Part shown: piece after piece, positions 27,830 through 35,991 of the stretch
How positions within the stretch are numbered: position 1 is the stretch's first letter
How the letters are laid out: the number at the start of each line of letters is the position of its first letter
Source: Taklimakanibacter lacteus
Lineage (GTDB): Bacteria > Pseudomonadota > Alphaproteobacteria > Rhizobiales > Aestuariivirgaceae
DNA: 64,000 bases
Reading direction: 5' to 3'
Assembly (NCBI GenBank): GCA_003576695.1
Contig: QOZQ01000015.1
Location: forward strand, 106,802 to 170,801
The notes under the pieces: generated by a model
Told to the model about the DNA's origin: nothing
The model's input: the letters and a program-made list of their open reading frames with translations, nothing else
Databases searched by the model: none
Program-made: the position numbers and the translations under genes

Positions 27830-29320
27830 ATGGCGGAACCAGCCAAGCCAGCGCCGAACCGGACACCGGGCTTCCTCCAGGGGCTGTCGGGCAAGCTCCT
27901 GTTGCTCACCCTCCTCTTCGTGATGGTGGGCGAAATCCTCATCTTCCTGCCGTCCATCGCCAATTTCCGCCTCAACTGGCTCAAGAACCGGGTGGCCCAG
28001 GCCGAGATCGCCGCTTTGGCCGTCGAGGCCGCCCCCGACAAGATGCTGTCGGAGGACCTCAAGACCGAGATCCTCGCCGGCGCCGGCGTGCTGGTCGTCT
28101 CCCTCAAGAAGGGCGATTCGCGCCAACTCATCCTGCGCAGCGACAGCTATGACATGATCGATGCGAGCTACGACCTGCGCGACGGCAACATGGTGTCCTC
28201 GATCGTCGATGCCTTCAACACGCTCGTCTCGGGCAATGGCCGCGTCATCGGGGTCACCGACATCCCACCCAACATGTCGGGCGAGGTGATCGACGTGGCG
28301 CTCGAGGAAGCGCCCCTGCGCGCGGCGATGTTCCGCTATGCCCTCAATGTCTTCAAGCTGTCGCTGTTCCTCTCCGCGCTCGTCGGCTGCCTCATCTTCC
28401 TGGCGCTGCATCAAGTGTTGGTGAAGCCGATGCGAAGGCTCTCCGCCAATATGCAGGCCTTCGGCACAGGGCCCGAAAACCCCGAGCGCATCATCCAGCC
28501 ATCCGGACGCAGCGACGAGATCGGCATCGCCGAGCATGAGTTGCATGACATGCAGGTCGAGCTCTCCTCGCTCCTCAACCAGAAGAGCCGGCTGGCGGCG
28601 CTCGGTCTCGCGGTGAGCAAAGTTAGCCATGACCTGCGCAACATGCTGTCCTCGGCGCATCTCATCTCCGACCGGCTGTCGATGGTGAACGACCCGACGG
28701 TGCAGAAATTCGCTCCCAAGCTCATCGCCTCGCTCGACCGGGCGATTTCGCTCTGCGTGCAGACGCTGAAATACGGCCGCGCCGAGGAGGCGCTGCCGCG
28801 GCGCGACAAGTTCATGCTCGCCCTTCTCGTCGATGAGGTGATCGAAAGCATTGCGGTCGACGCCTCGAACCGCATAGTACTCTACAACAACGTGCCGCAG
28901 TCACTCTCGGCCGATGCCGACCGCGACCAGCTGTTCCGCGTGCTGACCAACCTGGTGCGCAATGCGGCGCAGGCGATCGAGCAACGCGAGAGCGAAGGTC
29001 CCGCCGTCAGCGAGGGCATCATCACCATCAAGGCGTGGCGCGAGGGGGCGGTCGTCACGGTGAATGTCACCGATAACGGGCCCGGCATCCCCGAGCATGT
29101 GCGCGGCCGGCTGTTCGAGGCCTTCCAGAGTGCGGCGCGGCCGGGCGGCACAGGCCTCGGCCTCACCATCGCCGCCGACCTGGTGCGCGCCCATGGCGGG
29201 CAACTGTGGCTCACCGCCTCAGGCCCGGACGGCACCAGCTTCATGCTGACATTGCCCGACCGGGTGAGCGAGTTGCGCACCGGCAAGCGCGGCGCGCGAA
29301 GGTCCGCCCTTGACGCGTAA
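27830..29320 (+). CDS. membrane sensor histidine kinase
   Basis: 496 aa. TM1 (LLLLTLLFVMVGEILIFL), a periplasmic sensor of ~150 residues, TM2 (LSLFLSALVGCLIFLALHQVLV), a HAMP-like linker (KPMRRLSANMQAF), HisKA with the phosphoacceptor in VSKVSHDLRNML, and a HATPase_c with N box LTNLVRNAAQAIE, G1 DNGPGIP and G2 GGTGLGLTIA. No response regulator is adjacent, so it is an orphan by position. The P1 peptidase gene starts inside its last codons, so they are co-translated. Confidence 0.92.
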   Translation: MAEPAKPAPNRTPGFLQGLSGKLLLLTLLFVMVGEILIFLPSIANFRLNWLKNRVAQAEIAALAVEAAPDKMLSEDLKTEILAGAGVLVVSLKKGDSRQLILRSDSYDMIDASYDLRDGNMVSSIVDAFNTLVSGNGRVIGVTDIPPNMSGEVIDVALEEAPLRAAMFRYALNVFKLSLFLSALVGCLIFLALHQVLVKPMRRLSANMQAFGTGPENPERIIQPSGRSDEIGIAEHELHDMQVELSSLLNQKSRLAALGLAVSKVSHDLRNMLSSAHLISDRLSMVNDPTVQKFAPKLIASLDRAISLCVQTLKYGRAEEALPRRDKFMLALLVDEVIESIAVDASNRIVLYNNVPQSLSADADRDQLFRVLTNLVRNAAQAIEQRESEGPAVSEGIITIKAWREGAVVTVNVTDNGPGIPEHVRGRLFEAFQSAARPGGTGLGLTIAADLVRAHGGQLWLTASGPDGTSFMLTLPDRVSELRTGKRGARRSALDA

Positions 29321-30338
29321 ATCCGACGGCGTCGTCCAGGGTCCACGCAACCTCATCAGCGATGTCGGGGGCATCACCATCGGCAATGCCGAGAACTGGC
29401 TGGCGCTTACCGGCACCACGGTGATCCTTCCCGATGCGTCCGCTGTGGCGGCGATCGAGATCGGCGGCGGCGCGCCCGGCAGCCGCGAGACCGCGCTGCT
29501 CGATGCGGCCAATCTCGTCGAGCATGTGCATGCACTCATACTTTCGGGCGGCTCGGTCTTCGGCCTCGATGCGGCGTCCTCCGTCACCATCGACCTGGCG
29601 AAACGCGGTGTCGGCTTTACCTTCGGCGCGCAGCCCGTGCCCTGCCCGGTCGTGCCGGCGGCCATTCTGTTCGACATCATGAATGGCGGGGCCAAATGGC
29701 CCGGTGACGAGCCGCCCTATCGCGACCTCGGCCGCGAGGCGCTCGCCGCCGCAACCGCCGATTTCGCGCTGGGCAACAAGGGCGCAGGGCTCGGCGCACT
29801 TGCCGGGCAACTTAAAGGCGGGCTCGGCAGCGCGTCTTCGTGCTTTCGCGACTTCACGGTCGGAGCGCTCGTCGCCGTCAATTCGGTGGGCTCCTGCGTC
29901 ATTCCCGGCACCCCACGGCTGTGGGCGCGCGACCTGGCGCTCGGCGATGAGATGGGCCCAGAGCAGGAGCGCACCGGCGCCCGCGCCGACACGCATCCGC
30001 TGCATGACAGCAAGTTCGATCCGAAGCCCGGCCAGAACACCACCATCGCGGTGGTGGCGACGGATGCGACGCTGACCCGCGTCGAGGCGAAGCGGCTCGC
30101 CATCATGGCGCGCGACGGGCTCGGACGCGCCATAAGGCCCATCCATACGCCCTTCGACGGAGACACGGTCTTCGCGCTCGCGACGGGCAAGAAGGCGCTG
30201 CCGGAGCAAAGGCAGCCCACGATCGCGGCGCTCGGCGCCATCGCCGCCGACACGCTGACGCGGGCGATCGGGCGGGCTCTGTGGTTCGCAGAGACCGCTG
30301 GAGGGCATCCGAGCTATCGCGAGAAGTTCCGGCTGTGA
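29310..30338 (+). CDS. P1-family (DmpA/BapA-like) aminopeptidase
   Basis: 342 aa from a TTG start overlapping the kinase gene. These N-terminal-nucleophile enzymes self-cleave and then act on N-terminal amino acids of peptides, D-amino esters or beta-peptides. Family marks: ISDVGGITIGNAENW, ALILSGGSVFGLDAASSV, KGGLGSASS, VAVNSVGSC and QNTTIAVVATDATL. By alignment with DmpA/BapA, cleavage should fall before T244 in the last motif (inference). There is no signal peptide. The substrate is unknown. Confidence 0.86.
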   Translation: MTRKSDGVVQGPRNLISDVGGITIGNAENWLALTGTTVILPDASAVAAIEIGGGAPGSRETALLDAANLVEHVHALILSGGSVFGLDAASSVTIDLAKRGVGFTFGAQPVPCPVVPAAILFDIMNGGAKWPGDEPPYRDLGREALAAATADFALGNKGAGLGALAGQLKGGLGSASSCFRDFTVGALVAVNSVGSCVIPGTPRLWARDLALGDEMGPEQERTGARADTHPLHDSKFDPKPGQNTTIAVVATDATLTRVEAKRLAIMARDGLGRAIRPIHTPFDGDTVFALATGKKALPEQRQPTIAALGAIAADTLTRAIGRALWFAETAGGHPSYREKFRL

Positions 30339-30455
30339 ATTTGGCTGCCGTCCCAGTACTCAAGAATACAATCAAAAGTTGTTAAACGAGAGATATTTTG
30401 ACAGAGGTTGCAGACTTGCGGCATAAGCAGCCGGAGCTTCCGAGTTGTTACGGCG

Positions 30456-32216
30456 ATGGGTCCTATGAGCAACACGACCGCAGAAATCGGCGATAAGCAG
30501 ATCATCCTCCACAATGACGAAAGGACGCCTGAGGCCTTCGTCGTGGACCTCCTCAGCTCGGTTTTCGGCAAGACTGAAGCCGAGGCGAGAGCGTTTACCA
30601 CGGCCATCAGCCAGGATAGCGAGGCGGTGTGCGCGGTCCACCCTTCCACGATCGCTGATATTCTGCTGGCCAAGGCAGAAGAGCGCATCCGTTCGGCGGG
30701 TCATCCGCTGCGCGTCACCTCGGCAGTCTTGCCGAATAGCGGCGGATCACGTTGCGGCTTTTGCGGCAATGAGGCCGCGACTGACCACCCTCATTTCCGG
30801 GGCCATGCGGCACTGATCTGCGACGCCTGTGTTCAGACTGCCGCCACCCATCTCCTGGAGACCGTGCGGCGAAAGACCTTCGATTACGCCTATGAGGCGA
30901 TCGGCTGGCATTTCGCCGGACTGGCCCAGGAAGAGATCGTCACCACGACACGGCAGTTTCCGGGACATATGCGCGCCGATGTGCAACTGGCAATCGATGA
31001 GCTGTTCCCGGCTTCGCCCATTCGCTTCTTCGGCGTGCATGAGCCGCATCGCTACGAGACGCTCACCTTCTCGAGGCTGATGCAGGATGGCCGGGACGCC
31101 GCTTCGCTCGTCGCCGCGCAATTCCAGGATGTCGACATAGGCGAGGATGAGCCCGTCCGCTGCCTCAAGAATGGCCTGTGGCTGAGGCGCGAAGGAGATC
31201 TGCGCTTTGTCGTCGTGCTGTCCGCCCATCGAGAGTATGGCGAGAGTGCTGGTACCTGCGTCGAGATCGCGGTTCCAGTCGGGGAAGCGGGCGCAGCCTT
31301 CGTGCAACGCTCATTCAAGGCACTCGAGACCGCCGTCGACAGGGCGAACAGCTATCGCGGCAAGGTGCTTTCCTTCGAAGGCGAGGCGGACTACCACGGA
31401 CGGGCGAAAGGTCTCACCGTGCATCGCCTGCCCGCGGTGCAACGGGAGGCCGTCATCCTGCCGGATGTGACCTTGCAGCTGCTCGATCGCAATGTGCTGG
31501 GTTTCGTCAACAGTCGAGAAAGGCTGCGTCAGCTTGGCCAGTCCACCCGCAAGGGGGTGCTGCTCTATGGCCCGCCGGGCACCGGCAAGACCCATACGAT
31601 CCGCTATCTGGCCAGCAATCTTCCCGGCCACACGACGCTGATCATCACGGCCGGCCAGATGGGGCTTCTGCCGCAATACATGACGCTCGCCCGCCTCTTA
31701 CAGCCGGCGCTGGTCGTGATCGAGGACGTCGATCTCATCGCGCGCAGCCGGGAAATGATCCGCGGCTGCGAGGAGCCGCTGCTCAATGCGCTGCTCAACG
31801 AAATGGATGGCCTGAAGGAGGATGCCGACATTATTTTCGTCCTCACCACCAACCGGCCGGAGCAGCTCGAAGCAGCGCTTGCCGGCCGGCCTGGCCGCAT
31901 CGACCAGGCGATCGAAGTGCCCTTGCCGGACCAGATTGGCCGCGAAAAGCTGGTACGTCTTTATGGCGCCGGCCTCGATCTGCCGGATGCGCTGGTCAGC
32001 GAAGCTGTCGCGCGAACGAAGGGCGTGAGTGCCGCCTTCATCAAGGAGCTGATGCGCCGAACCGCGCAATCGAGCCTGACACGCGGCAGCCATGGCGCGG
32101 TGATCTCGGAGGACATCATCGAGGCCCTGAACGACATGCTCTTCTCGGGCGGCCGGCTCAATGTCGTGCTGCTGGGTGGCGCTGCCAATGAAACCGACGA
32201 GGCCGTTGACGGTTAG
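30456..32216 (+). CDS. ClpS-like domain / ClpX-type zinc finger / AAA+ ATPase fusion
   Basis: 586 aa from the ATG at 30456 (another ATG at 30465; the frame opens at 30408). Residues ~12-88 look like ClpS, the N-degron adaptor: KQIILHNDERTPEAFVVDLL, FGKTEAEA, AVCAVHPSTIADILLAKAEERIRSAGHPLRVTS. Then a C4 zinc knuckle as in ClpX (C100, C103, C122, C125: CGFCGNEA...LICDAC). After a ~230-residue middle region comes one AAA+ module: Walker A GPPGTGKT (372-379), Walker B VVIEDVD (E423, D424), sensor-1 TTNRPEQL and RPGRID arginines, closest in style to FtsH/Cdc48-type AAA. No protease domain is present. I infer a self-contained adaptor-unfoldase; the partner protease is unknown. Confidence 0.82.
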   Translation: MGPMSNTTAEIGDKQIILHNDERTPEAFVVDLLSSVFGKTEAEARAFTTAISQDSEAVCAVHPSTIADILLAKAEERIRSAGHPLRVTSAVLPNSGGSRCGFCGNEAATDHPHFRGHAALICDACVQTAATHLLETVRRKTFDYAYEAIGWHFAGLAQEEIVTTTRQFPGHMRADVQLAIDELFPASPIRFFGVHEPHRYETLTFSRLMQDGRDAASLVAAQFQDVDIGEDEPVRCLKNGLWLRREGDLRFVVVLSAHREYGESAGTCVEIAVPVGEAGAAFVQRSFKALETAVDRANSYRGKVLSFEGEADYHGRAKGLTVHRLPAVQREAVILPDVTLQLLDRNVLGFVNSRERLRQLGQSTRKGVLLYGPPGTGKTHTIRYLASNLPGHTTLIITAGQMGLLPQYMTLARLLQPALVVIEDVDLIARSREMIRGCEEPLLNALLNEMDGLKEDADIIFVLTTNRPEQLEAALAGRPGRIDQAIEVPLPDQIGREKLVRLYGAGLDLPDALVSEAVARTKGVSAAFIKELMRRTAQSSLTRGSHGAVISEDIIEALNDMLFSGGRLNVVLLGGAANETDEAVDG

Positions 32217-32231
32217 GTGATGGTCTCAAGC

Positions 32232-32271
32232 TCACATGTCCATCGCTTGCGCGATCTCGATCGTGCCGCCG
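32232..32271 (-). pseudogene. remnant of a YCII-family gene (last 13 codons)
   Basis: The reverse strand reads GGTIEIAQAMDM followed by TGA. This matches, at DNA level with few changes, the end of the intact YCII gene at 38480 (GGTIEIAEAIDM and stop). No upstream coding sequence remains; the next bases belong to the small membrane-protein gene. It is a scar of a lost paralogue. Confidence 0.6.
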
Positions 32272-32282
32272 TTATGCGCACC

Positions 32283-32528
32283 TCAGAAGGGGATCAGAAC
32301 CACGTAGATGGCAAGAAAGCCTGCAATCCACATTCCGATGTTGACCGGCCAGGACGGGTGAGGCGTCGCCTTCCAAGCGAAAAACGCGCTCGCGATGCCC
32401 AAACACAACGCGACGAGGCCAATGACCGGAGACCGCGCCATTGGAATCATCTGATCATCAAAAAGAAGAAAAATCGCGCCAGTGATGATCAACTGGGCCG
32501 TGAGCCCTAACAGAAAGGCGCGTTTCAC
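32283..32528 (-). CDS. small membrane protein of unknown function
   Basis: 81 aa with three probable helices: AFLLGLTAQLIITGAIFLLF, VIGLVALCLGIASAFFAW and WPVNIGMWIAGFLAIYVVLIPF. The basic N-terminus (MKRA) suggests it faces the cytoplasm. No family is recognised. It stands alone, convergent with the AAA+ gene. Confidence 0.6.
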   Translation of the reverse strand: MKRAFLLGLTAQLIITGAIFLLFDDQMIPMARSPVIGLVALCLGIASAFFAWKATPHPSWPVNIGMWIAGFLAIYVVLIPF

Positions 32529-32713
32529 GCGGCCCTCCCGGTACCTTCTTCAGGGCTGATCATGGGCTTGGCCATGGCCGCACTATATTCGGCCTGTAAC
32601 AATTCGGCCAGAACCTGAAATTTCAGCGCGCTGAGCGGCCCCACCCGCAAAAATCAGGCGCGCCGCGAGCGTGCTGGCGGAACATTTCTGGTTGACGTCC
32701 ATTAATCCGGCAA

Positions 32714-32920
32714 ATGGACCGAAAAGCCCTACGTGCAAAGATCGCGGAGCTTCGCGACGCCGCAGAACAGGCTCGCGCACTCGCCGTGGATTTGACTGCC
32801 CCCGAAGCAGAGCAGGGATTTCTGGAACTCGCCAGGAAGCTGGAGGACGAAGCCTCCGCCCTGGAACGACAGGCGGCCAAAAAGCCGGATAAAACGGACA
32901 AGGGACGAGAGGGGAAATGA
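32714..32920 (+). CDS. small coiled-coil hypothetical protein
   Basis: 68 aa, highly charged and helical (ALRAKIAELRDAAEQARALAVDL, ELARKLEDEASALERQAAKK), ending in a Lys/Asp-rich tail. The heptad-like pattern suggests a short coiled coil. No strong ribosome-binding site is visible. It ends one base before the convergent amidotransferase-like gene. The 185-base gap before it (32529-32713) holds nothing I can assign. Confidence 0.5.
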   Translation: MDRKALRAKIAELRDAAEQARALAVDLTAPEAEQGFLELARKLEDEASALERQAAKKPDKTDKGREGK

Positions 32921-32921
32921 G

Positions 32922-33557
32922 CTACTGGCGCCGTCGCGCCCTCCTCCGTCCGGCGGCGGCATCCTCGGCGAGCCAGGGAAGGAAACCGTCGAGGAAACGG
33001 GTCGTGGCCGGCATGAAATAATGGCCGTGATGGAAGAGCGGGTCGAGGCTGGTGAGGATCATGCGGCCCGGCGTCGTCACCTCATCGACATAGAGAATCG
33101 CCCTGCCCTCGCGGTCGGTCAACAGCACTTCGGCGCCAGCAGGCGTCGCGAAATGACCATGCAGATGCCAGGCGACGTCGCGCGGCCCGATGCGCCGGAA
33201 AAGCGGATGCGCCGGCGCCGCAATCCTGACGCCGAGATCGCCGTTGGGATCCAGCCACCACCAGAAATTCGTCTCGACCGGCGTGAAGCTGATCGACGGC
33301 AGCCAGCGCTCGCTGTGACACTCGCCCATCGCGACGATCGTTCCGCCCCAGTCGAGATAGGCGCGAAGGCGATCGCTGTGCGGCATGATGCGATGGGCCG
33401 CCGTCCGGCACGGCACGAGCAGCGCGCCATAGCCGTCGAGATCGGTATCGGCGAGCGCTTCCGGCCGGACCACACGGTCGAAGTAGCGGCGGTAGCGCGG
33501 ACCTTCCAGGCTCTCGAGCTGGTAGGCAGCGCCCGCATTGACGGCGAGAATGCTCAT
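32922..33557 (-). CDS. ThuA/class I amidotransferase-like protein (copy 2)
   Basis: 211 aa. It appears to have a flavodoxin-like GATase1/ThuA fold: SILAVNAGAAYQLESLEGPRYRRYF, GYGALLVPCRTAAHRIMPHSDRLRAYLDWGGTIVAMGECH, then RRIGPRDVAWHLHGHFATPAGAEVLLTD and RMILTSLDPLFHHGHYFMPAT. The position of a GATase nucleophile is occupied by C in VPCRT, but the usual GxCxG elbow is missing, so catalysis is doubtful. It is the last gene of the ABC importer operon (ATGA overlap with copy 1). The role is unknown; possibly ligand processing after uptake. Confidence 0.6.
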   Translation of the reverse strand: MSILAVNAGAAYQLESLEGPRYRRYFDRVVRPEALADTDLDGYGALLVPCRTAAHRIMPHSDRLRAYLDWGGTIVAMGECHSERWLPSISFTPVETNFWWWLDPNGDLGVRIAAPAHPLFRRIGPRDVAWHLHGHFATPAGAEVLLTDREGRAILYVDEVTTPGRMILTSLDPLFHHGHYFMPATTRFLDGFLPWLAEDAAAGRRRARRRQ

Positions 33558-34177
33558 GCGGCGACCTCGGCGTTGCGGCCGGCGAGCGCCCAGTCGACGA
33601 TCCGCTCCGCGATCAGGACATCGACGCCCGCCTGGTCCGCCGCACCCCAGATGTCATTGCCCGAATGGACGAAAAGACCGCCGCCTCCCGGGGCAAGCCA
33701 TTCCCAGTCGATCGGCCGCCGCTCCGGGCCTATGCCGGTCAACAGCGTGGCACCCGGCAAAGGCGGGTTGTGCCCCCGGCCATAGAAGCCGGCGACGCCC
33801 TTCTGCGTTTGATGCACCTCTGCGGCGATGCCGGCGAAGACGGGATGCGGCGCCAGCCGTTGCAGCACCAGATCGCTCCGTCGTTGCGTGGCGAGCGGCA
33901 CGAAAGGCTGCATGCCGTCAATGAACGGTCGTACGACATGGCCGTTGAGGACGATGCGGCCGCCTCTGGCGAGGAAGCCTGCTATCATGCTCCGGCGCAT
34001 GTCGAAATCGATCTGGTCGAGATAGATCGTCGCAACGAGGCCGTCAGCCGCGTCGAGGTCGGCGGGCTTGAGATCGACCTGGCGCACCAGGCGCAGCCTG
34101 CCCGCCTCGATCTGTCGCAGGATCGGCTCAGGCGGCGGACCGTCATCCGATTCGATGAACAGCGCCTGCGGCCTCAT
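33554..34177 (-). CDS. ThuA/class I amidotransferase-like protein (copy 1)
   Basis: 207 aa, paralogous in layout to the next gene: MRPQALFIESDDGPPPEP, ADGLVATIYLDQIDFDMRRSMIAGFLARGGRIVLNGHVVRPFIDGM, HQTQKGVAGFYGRGHNPPLPGATLLTG and LFVHSGNDIWG. The strand-turn order resembles ThuA/GATase-like proteins, but no nucleophilic elbow is evident. It overlaps the ABC ATPase stop and the downstream copy by ATGA, so the unit is tightly coupled. The function is unknown. Confidence 0.6.
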   Translation of the reverse strand: MRPQALFIESDDGPPPEPILRQIEAGRLRLVRQVDLKPADLDAADGLVATIYLDQIDFDMRRSMIAGFLARGGRIVLNGHVVRPFIDGMQPFVPLATQRRSDLVLQRLAPHPVFAGIAAEVHQTQKGVAGFYGRGHNPPLPGATLLTGIGPERRPIDWEWLAPGGGGLFVHSGNDIWGAADQAGVDVLIAERIVDWALAGRNAEVAA

Positions 34178-34935
34178 GCCGGCACCGATGCGCCGAAGAC
34201 GGGGATCACGCCGCTCACCATCCGGCCGCCGGCTGCCGCTTCCACCTCCACGATGCGCACCGGGATGCCGTAGAGCCGGCCGAGATTGTCTTCGTTCAAG
34301 ACCTTGCCGACCGGCCCGAATATGTGGTCCTCGGCGCCATAGAGCATGAGCGCGTCGTCGGCGACGGCGCTCGCATGCTGCGGCAGGTGCGTCGAGAAGA
34401 CGATCGTGTGGCGGCCTTCGGCTTTCAGCCTATCGACCACGCCGAGGAAGCGGTCCTGGTTGCGCAGGTCGAGCGCCGAGGCCGGCTCGTCGAGGATCAG
34501 CACGCCGGCGTCCGTCGCCAGGGCGCGGGCCAGCAGCACGAGCTGCCTTTCGCCGCCCGACAGCAGGTCGAAACGCTGGCGCGCCAGAGCCGAAAGACCG
34601 ACGCGCGTCAAGGCGCGGTCGGCGGCGTCGCGGTCGTCCCGGCTCGGCGTCGCGAAAAGCCCACGCCTGGCGACGCGCCCCATCGTCACCACGTCGCGCG
34701 CCCGGTAGCTGACGGTCGCCGCGGAGGCCTGCGGCACATAGCCGACGACAGGCGGCGCCGAACGGTCGCCTTCGTTGAGCGCCAGGAAGCCGAGCAGGCT
34801 ACGGATCAATGTCGTCTTGCCGCGCCCATTCGGCCCCAGCACCGCCACGCAGCGGCCGGCATCCGGCGCGAAGTCGAGGCGCCGGAAGATCCAGCGCTCG
34901 CCGAAGCGCACTCCCGCCGCGCGCAGGCCGATCAT
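34174..34935 (-). CDS. ABC transporter ATP-binding protein (FecE/BtuD type)
   Basis: 253 aa from the ATG at 34935, overlapping the permease stop. Walker A is GPNGRGKTT (Arg in place of the usual Ala/Ser), Q-loop VGYVPQAS, signature LSGGERQLVLLARAL, Walker B VLILDEPASALD and switch His in VFSTHLPQH. This subunit type energises iron-siderophore, heme or cobalamin import. The C-terminal ~40 residues after the switch are those usual in the family. An open frame continues upstream to 35922 but is antisense-quality shadow. Confidence 0.9.
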   Translation of the reverse strand: MIGLRAAGVRFGERWIFRRLDFAPDAGRCVAVLGPNGRGKTTLIRSLLGFLALNEGDRSAPPVVGYVPQASAATVSYRARDVVTMGRVARRGLFATPSRDDRDAADRALTRVGLSALARQRFDLLSGGERQLVLLARALATDAGVLILDEPASALDLRNQDRFLGVVDRLKAEGRHTIVFSTHLPQHASAVADDALMLYGAEDHIFGPVGKVLNEDNLGRLYGIPVRIVEVEAAAGGRMVSGVIPVFGASVPA

Positions 34936-35984
34936 CGTCGCGACTCGGTGTAGTACATGCGCCGCAGCAGGATCGCGAAAATGGGCGCGCCGATGGCGGC
35001 GGTGAGGACACCGAGCGGTATCTCCGCGGCCGTGGCGTTGCGCGCGACCGTATCGATGGCCACCATATAGGCGCCGCCGAGCAGGCCCGAGGCCGGAACG
35101 AGGATGCGGTGATCCGGGCCGACGAGGAGACGCGCCGCATGCGGAATCACGAGGCCTACCCAGCCGACGATGCCCGAGACCGACACAACGCCGCCGGAGA
35201 TCAGCGCGACGAGCAGGAAGAGGATCCAGCGCTCGCGCTCGACGCGGATGCCGAATGACCTGGCTTCGTCCTCGCCGAGCGACAGGAGGTTGATGCGGAA
35301 GCGCAGCAGCATCAGACCCAACGCGCCGATGACGATGGGCAGCGTGGCGATGCCGACCCTGAACCAGGTAATGGACGCGAACGATCCCATCAGCCAGGCG
35401 ACGATCGCCGGCAAAGTGGAATCGGGATCGGCCACGAACTGCACGAACGACACCAGTGCGGTGAACATCGCCGCCACCACGACACCCGCCAACACGACCG
35501 TCATGGTGTCGCTGCGCCCGTCGACGCGCGAGATGAAGCCGACGAGCAGAAGGGCCAGCACCCCGAAAGCGAAAGCCGAGCCGATCAGGACCATGCTGGA
35601 TTCGCCCAGCAGGATCGCCAGCGCGCCGCCGAAAGCAGCGCCGGCCGTGATGCCCAGTATATCGGGCGACACGAGAGGATTGCGAAACAGGCCCTGGAGT
35701 GCCGCTCCCGCCATGGCGAGGCCCATGCCGGCCAGCGCCCCCATCAGGACACGCGGCGCCCTGACCAGGAGCACGATGCGCTCCTCCAGCGTCTCCGCCG
35801 ACGCGCCGCCCGCCCATCGGGTGATGCTGTCGAACACTTGCGATGGCGCTATCGACAGCCGGCCGAGGCAGATGCCGCCCAGCATCGCCGCGCCGAGAAG
35901 CACGGCGAAGACAACGAGCCACAGAAGCTCGCCGTCGTAACGCCGGCCGCCTTTATCGACCGCTATCGAAGCCGGTGCGGACAA
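34932..35984 (-). CDS. FecCD-family ABC permease
   Basis: About 350 aa from a TTG at 35984 (frame open to 36032, which would overlap the binding-protein gene). Nine to ten membrane helices with FecCD marks: LRAPRVLMGALAGMGLAMAGAALQGLFRNPLVSPDILGITAGAAFGG, FSLG-like SLGEDEARSFGI, and GIVGWVGLVIPHAARLLVGPDHR. It forms a homodimeric channel with the neighbouring ATPase. The start codon is not certain. Confidence 0.9.
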   Translation of the reverse strand: MSAPASIAVDKGGRRYDGELLWLVVFAVLLGAAMLGGICLGRLSIAPSQVFDSITRWAGGASAETLEERIVLLVRAPRVLMGALAGMGLAMAGAALQGLFRNPLVSPDILGITAGAAFGGALAILLGESSMVLIGSAFAFGVLALLLVGFISRVDGRSDTMTVVLAGVVVAAMFTALVSFVQFVADPDSTLPAIVAWLMGSFASITWFRVGIATLPIVIGALGLMLLRFRINLLSLGEDEARSFGIRVERERWILFLLVALISGGVVSVSGIVGWVGLVIPHAARLLVGPDHRILVPASGLLGGAYMVAIDTVARNATAAEIPLGVLTAAIGAPIFAILLRRMYYTESRR

Positions 35985-35991
35985 GACAGGC

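Noticed and set aside
34935..35922. N-terminal extension of the ABC ATPase frame
   Set aside because: The upstream part is an out-of-frame reading of the permease gene; the ATPase starts at the ATG at 34935, overlapping the permease stop.
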